In this document: positions 6,189-7,175 of the stretch, piece by piece
Position numbering within the stretch: the stretch's first letter is position 1
Layout of the letters: each line of letters starts with the position of its first letter
DNA from: Limnohabitans sp.
GTDB taxonomy: Bacteria; Planctomycetota; Phycisphaerae; Phycisphaerales; SM1A02
NCBI GenBank assembly: GCA_030054275.1
Contig: JASGCF010000167.1
Location: 1 to 7,175, forward strand
Reading direction: 5' to 3'
DNA length: 7,175 bases
Made by a program: the position numbers and the translations under genes
The notes under the pieces: generated by a model
What the model was told of the DNA's origin: nothing
The model's input: only the letters and a program-made list of their open reading frames with translations
Databases searched by the model: none

Positions 6189-6914
6189 ATGTCTCGCTTC
6201 TCGTCCCTCTCGCTCATCACTCGTTCGCGCATCGTTCCTCTCGCCACCGCAGCGGTCGCGCTCGCATGTATCGGCGGCGAAGTTCGTGCCGATGCTCCCC
6301 GCTGGGATGATGTGCCGCTCGGCGCGACATTCGTGTGCGGCGACACCATCACGCCGAACGGCGTGTTGACGAAGTTCTATCCAATCATCGATTGCAACGG
6401 CTGGAGCGGATGCAACTCCGCGCAAGTCGTACAAGGTGGCGCGCCGTGCAATGTCGACCGGCGGCTGAATGTGAACAACATTGCAGTGAGCTTTGATTTC
6501 GCCGCTTCGAGCGGCCCCGAGAACAACCTGCTCATGGCGTTCGGCCAGTTCGGCGGTTTCATGAACATCTCGATCAACGGAAGTCCGCGCGTATGTTTCA
6601 CGCAGATGGGGCAACTCGATGGTCAGACCATCGGCGGCGTCACACTTCAAGTGACGAATGGATTCGGTAACGGCTGCGGCGCGCTTGCATTCGTTGGCAC
6701 GATCAACAGTGTGTTGCTCGCGGGACAAGAGTTCTGGATCGACGGCGTGTGCGTTCCGCAGCCACGCGACATCGACGGCAGCGGCGATGTTGGCGCAGCG
6801 GACTTGGCACTCCTGCTCAATGCGTGGGGTACGAATGTGGAGTACGCAGACTTCAACTGCGATGAAATTGTGAACGCTGCGGATCTTGCGATTCTGCTCG
6901 ACTCGTGGGGTTGA
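6189..6914 (+). CDS. Secreted Cys-rich protein with C-terminal dockerin-like repeats, family unknown
   Basis: This 241-residue protein has a signal peptide: basic residues (Arg3, Arg12, Arg14), a hydrophobic stretch at 15-30 and a likely signal peptidase I site after VRA (residue 34). The mature body (35-190) is not a family I recognise. It is rich in Gly, Asn and short beta-type segments and carries seven cysteines (50, 69, 75, 87, 136, 163, 188), which suggests disulfides outside the cytoplasm. The C-terminus has two dockerin/EF-hand-like repeats (194-214 and 221-241), each ending in a Trp-Gly pair. Their calcium-ligand patterns are DIDGSGDVGAAD and DFNCDEIVNAAD; the second has an ideal D-N-D-N-D ligand set. 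Such tails are common on secreted planctomycete proteins. I chose the start for its AAGGA site; ATG 6168 would add seven residues before the signal peptide. The gene stands alone, transcribed toward a terminator it shares with the convergent gene. Confidence 0.88.
   Translation: MSRFSSLSLITRSRIVPLATAAVALACIGGEVRADAPRWDDVPLGATFVCGDTITPNGVLTKFYPIIDCNGWSGCNSAQVVQGGAPCNVDRRLNVNNIAVSFDFAASSGPENNLLMAFGQFGGFMNISINGSPRVCFTQMGQLDGQTIGGVTLQVTNGFGNGCGALAFVGTINSVLLAGQEFWIDGVCVPQPRDIDGSGDVGAADLALLLNAWGTNVEYADFNCDEIVNAADLAILLDSWG
6768..6911 (+). repeat. Two dockerin-like calcium-binding repeats within the secreted protein
   Basis: Unit one is 6768-6830 and unit two is 6849-6911. Both follow D-x-D/N-x-S/D with Asp at position 12, then a hydrophobic helix and a terminal WG. 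The first unit is closely related at both protein and DNA level to the units in the convergent gene at 7041-7175. The second is more diverged and carries a Cys (224). Confidence 0.75.
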
Positions 6915-6954
6915 GACTCTCGACGCGAGATTTTGAAACGCCCCGTTGCACACA

Positions 6955-6992
6955 AACGAACACGGCCCGCTTTCCGGCGGGCCGTGTCGTTT
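6955..6992. terminator. Bidirectional intrinsic terminator between convergent genes
   Basis: The arms 6955-6970 and 6977-6991 form a 15-bp GC-rich stem with one bulged A at 6960 and a six-base loop TTTCCG. The core is CACGGCCCGC paired with GCGGGCCGTG. The stem is flanked by TCGTTT on the plus-strand exit side and, read on the minus strand, by TTCGTTTGTG. It can therefore end transcription from both genes, which face each other across it. Confidence 0.85.
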
Positions 6993-7028
6993 CACCAAGA
7001 ATCTCTTTGCATTTCATCGTGCTTCCGA

Positions 7029-7175
7029 TCAGTTGCACGGGCCCCATGCAGCGAGAAGGAGTGAAAGATCCGCGGCGCCAACATCGCCGTCGCCATCAAG
7101 ATCTGCGCCCGACTTTGGATTGCCCCACGATGCGAGCACGAGCGAGAGATCTGCAGCCCCAACATCGCCGTTGCC
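7029..7175 (-). CDS. C-terminal end of a protein with dockerin-like repeats (partial)
   Basis: Only the last 48 codons and the TGA stop (7031-7029) are inside the window; the gene continues past the right edge. The visible part is almost entirely two dockerin/EF-hand-like units: GNGDVGAADLSLVLASWG (the end of one unit) and, after a NPKSGAD linker, LDGDGDVGAADLSLLLAAWG, finishing with PCN. The second unit has the full D-x-D-x-D calcium-ligand pattern with Asp at position 12. The same tail type closes the convergent gene on the plus strand. These tails usually end large secreted or surface proteins in Phycisphaerae, but nothing of the body is visible, so no function can be given. Confidence 0.85.
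   Translation of the reverse strand, partial: GNGDVGAADLSLVLASWGNPKSGADLDGDGDVGAADLSLLLAAWGPCN

Noticed and set aside
6255..6272. Lipoprotein signal around Cys27 of the secreted protein
   Set aside because: The sequence before the Cys is VALA, which does not fit the L-x-x-C lipobox. A signal peptidase I site after VRA fits better.
5988..6998. 336-codon open frame on the minus strand across the secreted-protein gene
   Set aside because: It is antisense to a gene with a signal peptide and clear dockerin-like repeats, and has no recognisable domain. Long shadow frames are expected in GC-rich DNA.

Overview
The window reads as chromosome from a planctomycete, most likely of the class Phycisphaerae. 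Three things suggest this. Two secreted proteins end in repeated dockerin/EF-hand-like tails of the form GDVGAADLxLLLxAWG. An ECF sigma factor of the planctomycete type is coupled to a large membrane Ser/Thr kinase with TPR-like repeats. Codon usage is GC-rich. This is inference from protein style; no rRNA or marker gene is present. I see no tRNA, rRNA, CRISPR array, insertion sequence or phage gene.

Positions 1-2232 (minus strand) hold a ferrous iron uptake unit. feoA (2192-1836) is followed by feoB (start 1718, running off the left edge, so its C-terminus is missing). Directly upstream of feoA is a compact promoter. A 17-bp near-perfect palindrome resembling a 7-1-7 Fur box fills the spacer between a -35-like and a -10-like hexamer, so iron-dependent repression of feoAB is the natural reading.

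Positions 2342-5775 (minus strand) hold a two-gene signalling unit. An ECF sigma factor (5775-5149) is followed by a transmembrane Ser/Thr protein kinase (5152-2342). The kinase most likely starts at a TTG that overlaps the sigma stop codon and has a strong GGAGG ribosome binding site inside the sigma gene, so the two should be translationally coupled. The kinase has an N-terminal catalytic domain, one membrane span, a charged helical stretch and a TPR-like C-terminal half. By analogy with known ECF-kinase pairs, a signal sensed by the kinase probably controls the sigma factor. The feo genes lie downstream on the same strand but have their own promoter.

Positions 5776-6188 form a divergent intergenic region. 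Its right half is rich in potential hairpins just before the next gene. Positions 6189-6914 (plus strand) encode a secreted, cysteine-rich protein of unrecognised family ending in two dockerin-like repeats. Positions 7175-7029 (minus strand) carry the last 48 codons of a second protein with the same kind of tail. The two genes converge on a strong bidirectional terminator hairpin (6955-6992).

The annotated genes are families I recognise, except for the body of the secreted protein. The most distinctive points are the operator-in-spacer feo promoter, the altered nucleotide-recognition motifs of FeoB, the cysteine-rich tail of FeoA, the TTG-coupled sigma-kinase pair, and the structured leader plus paired dockerin-like tails on the right.
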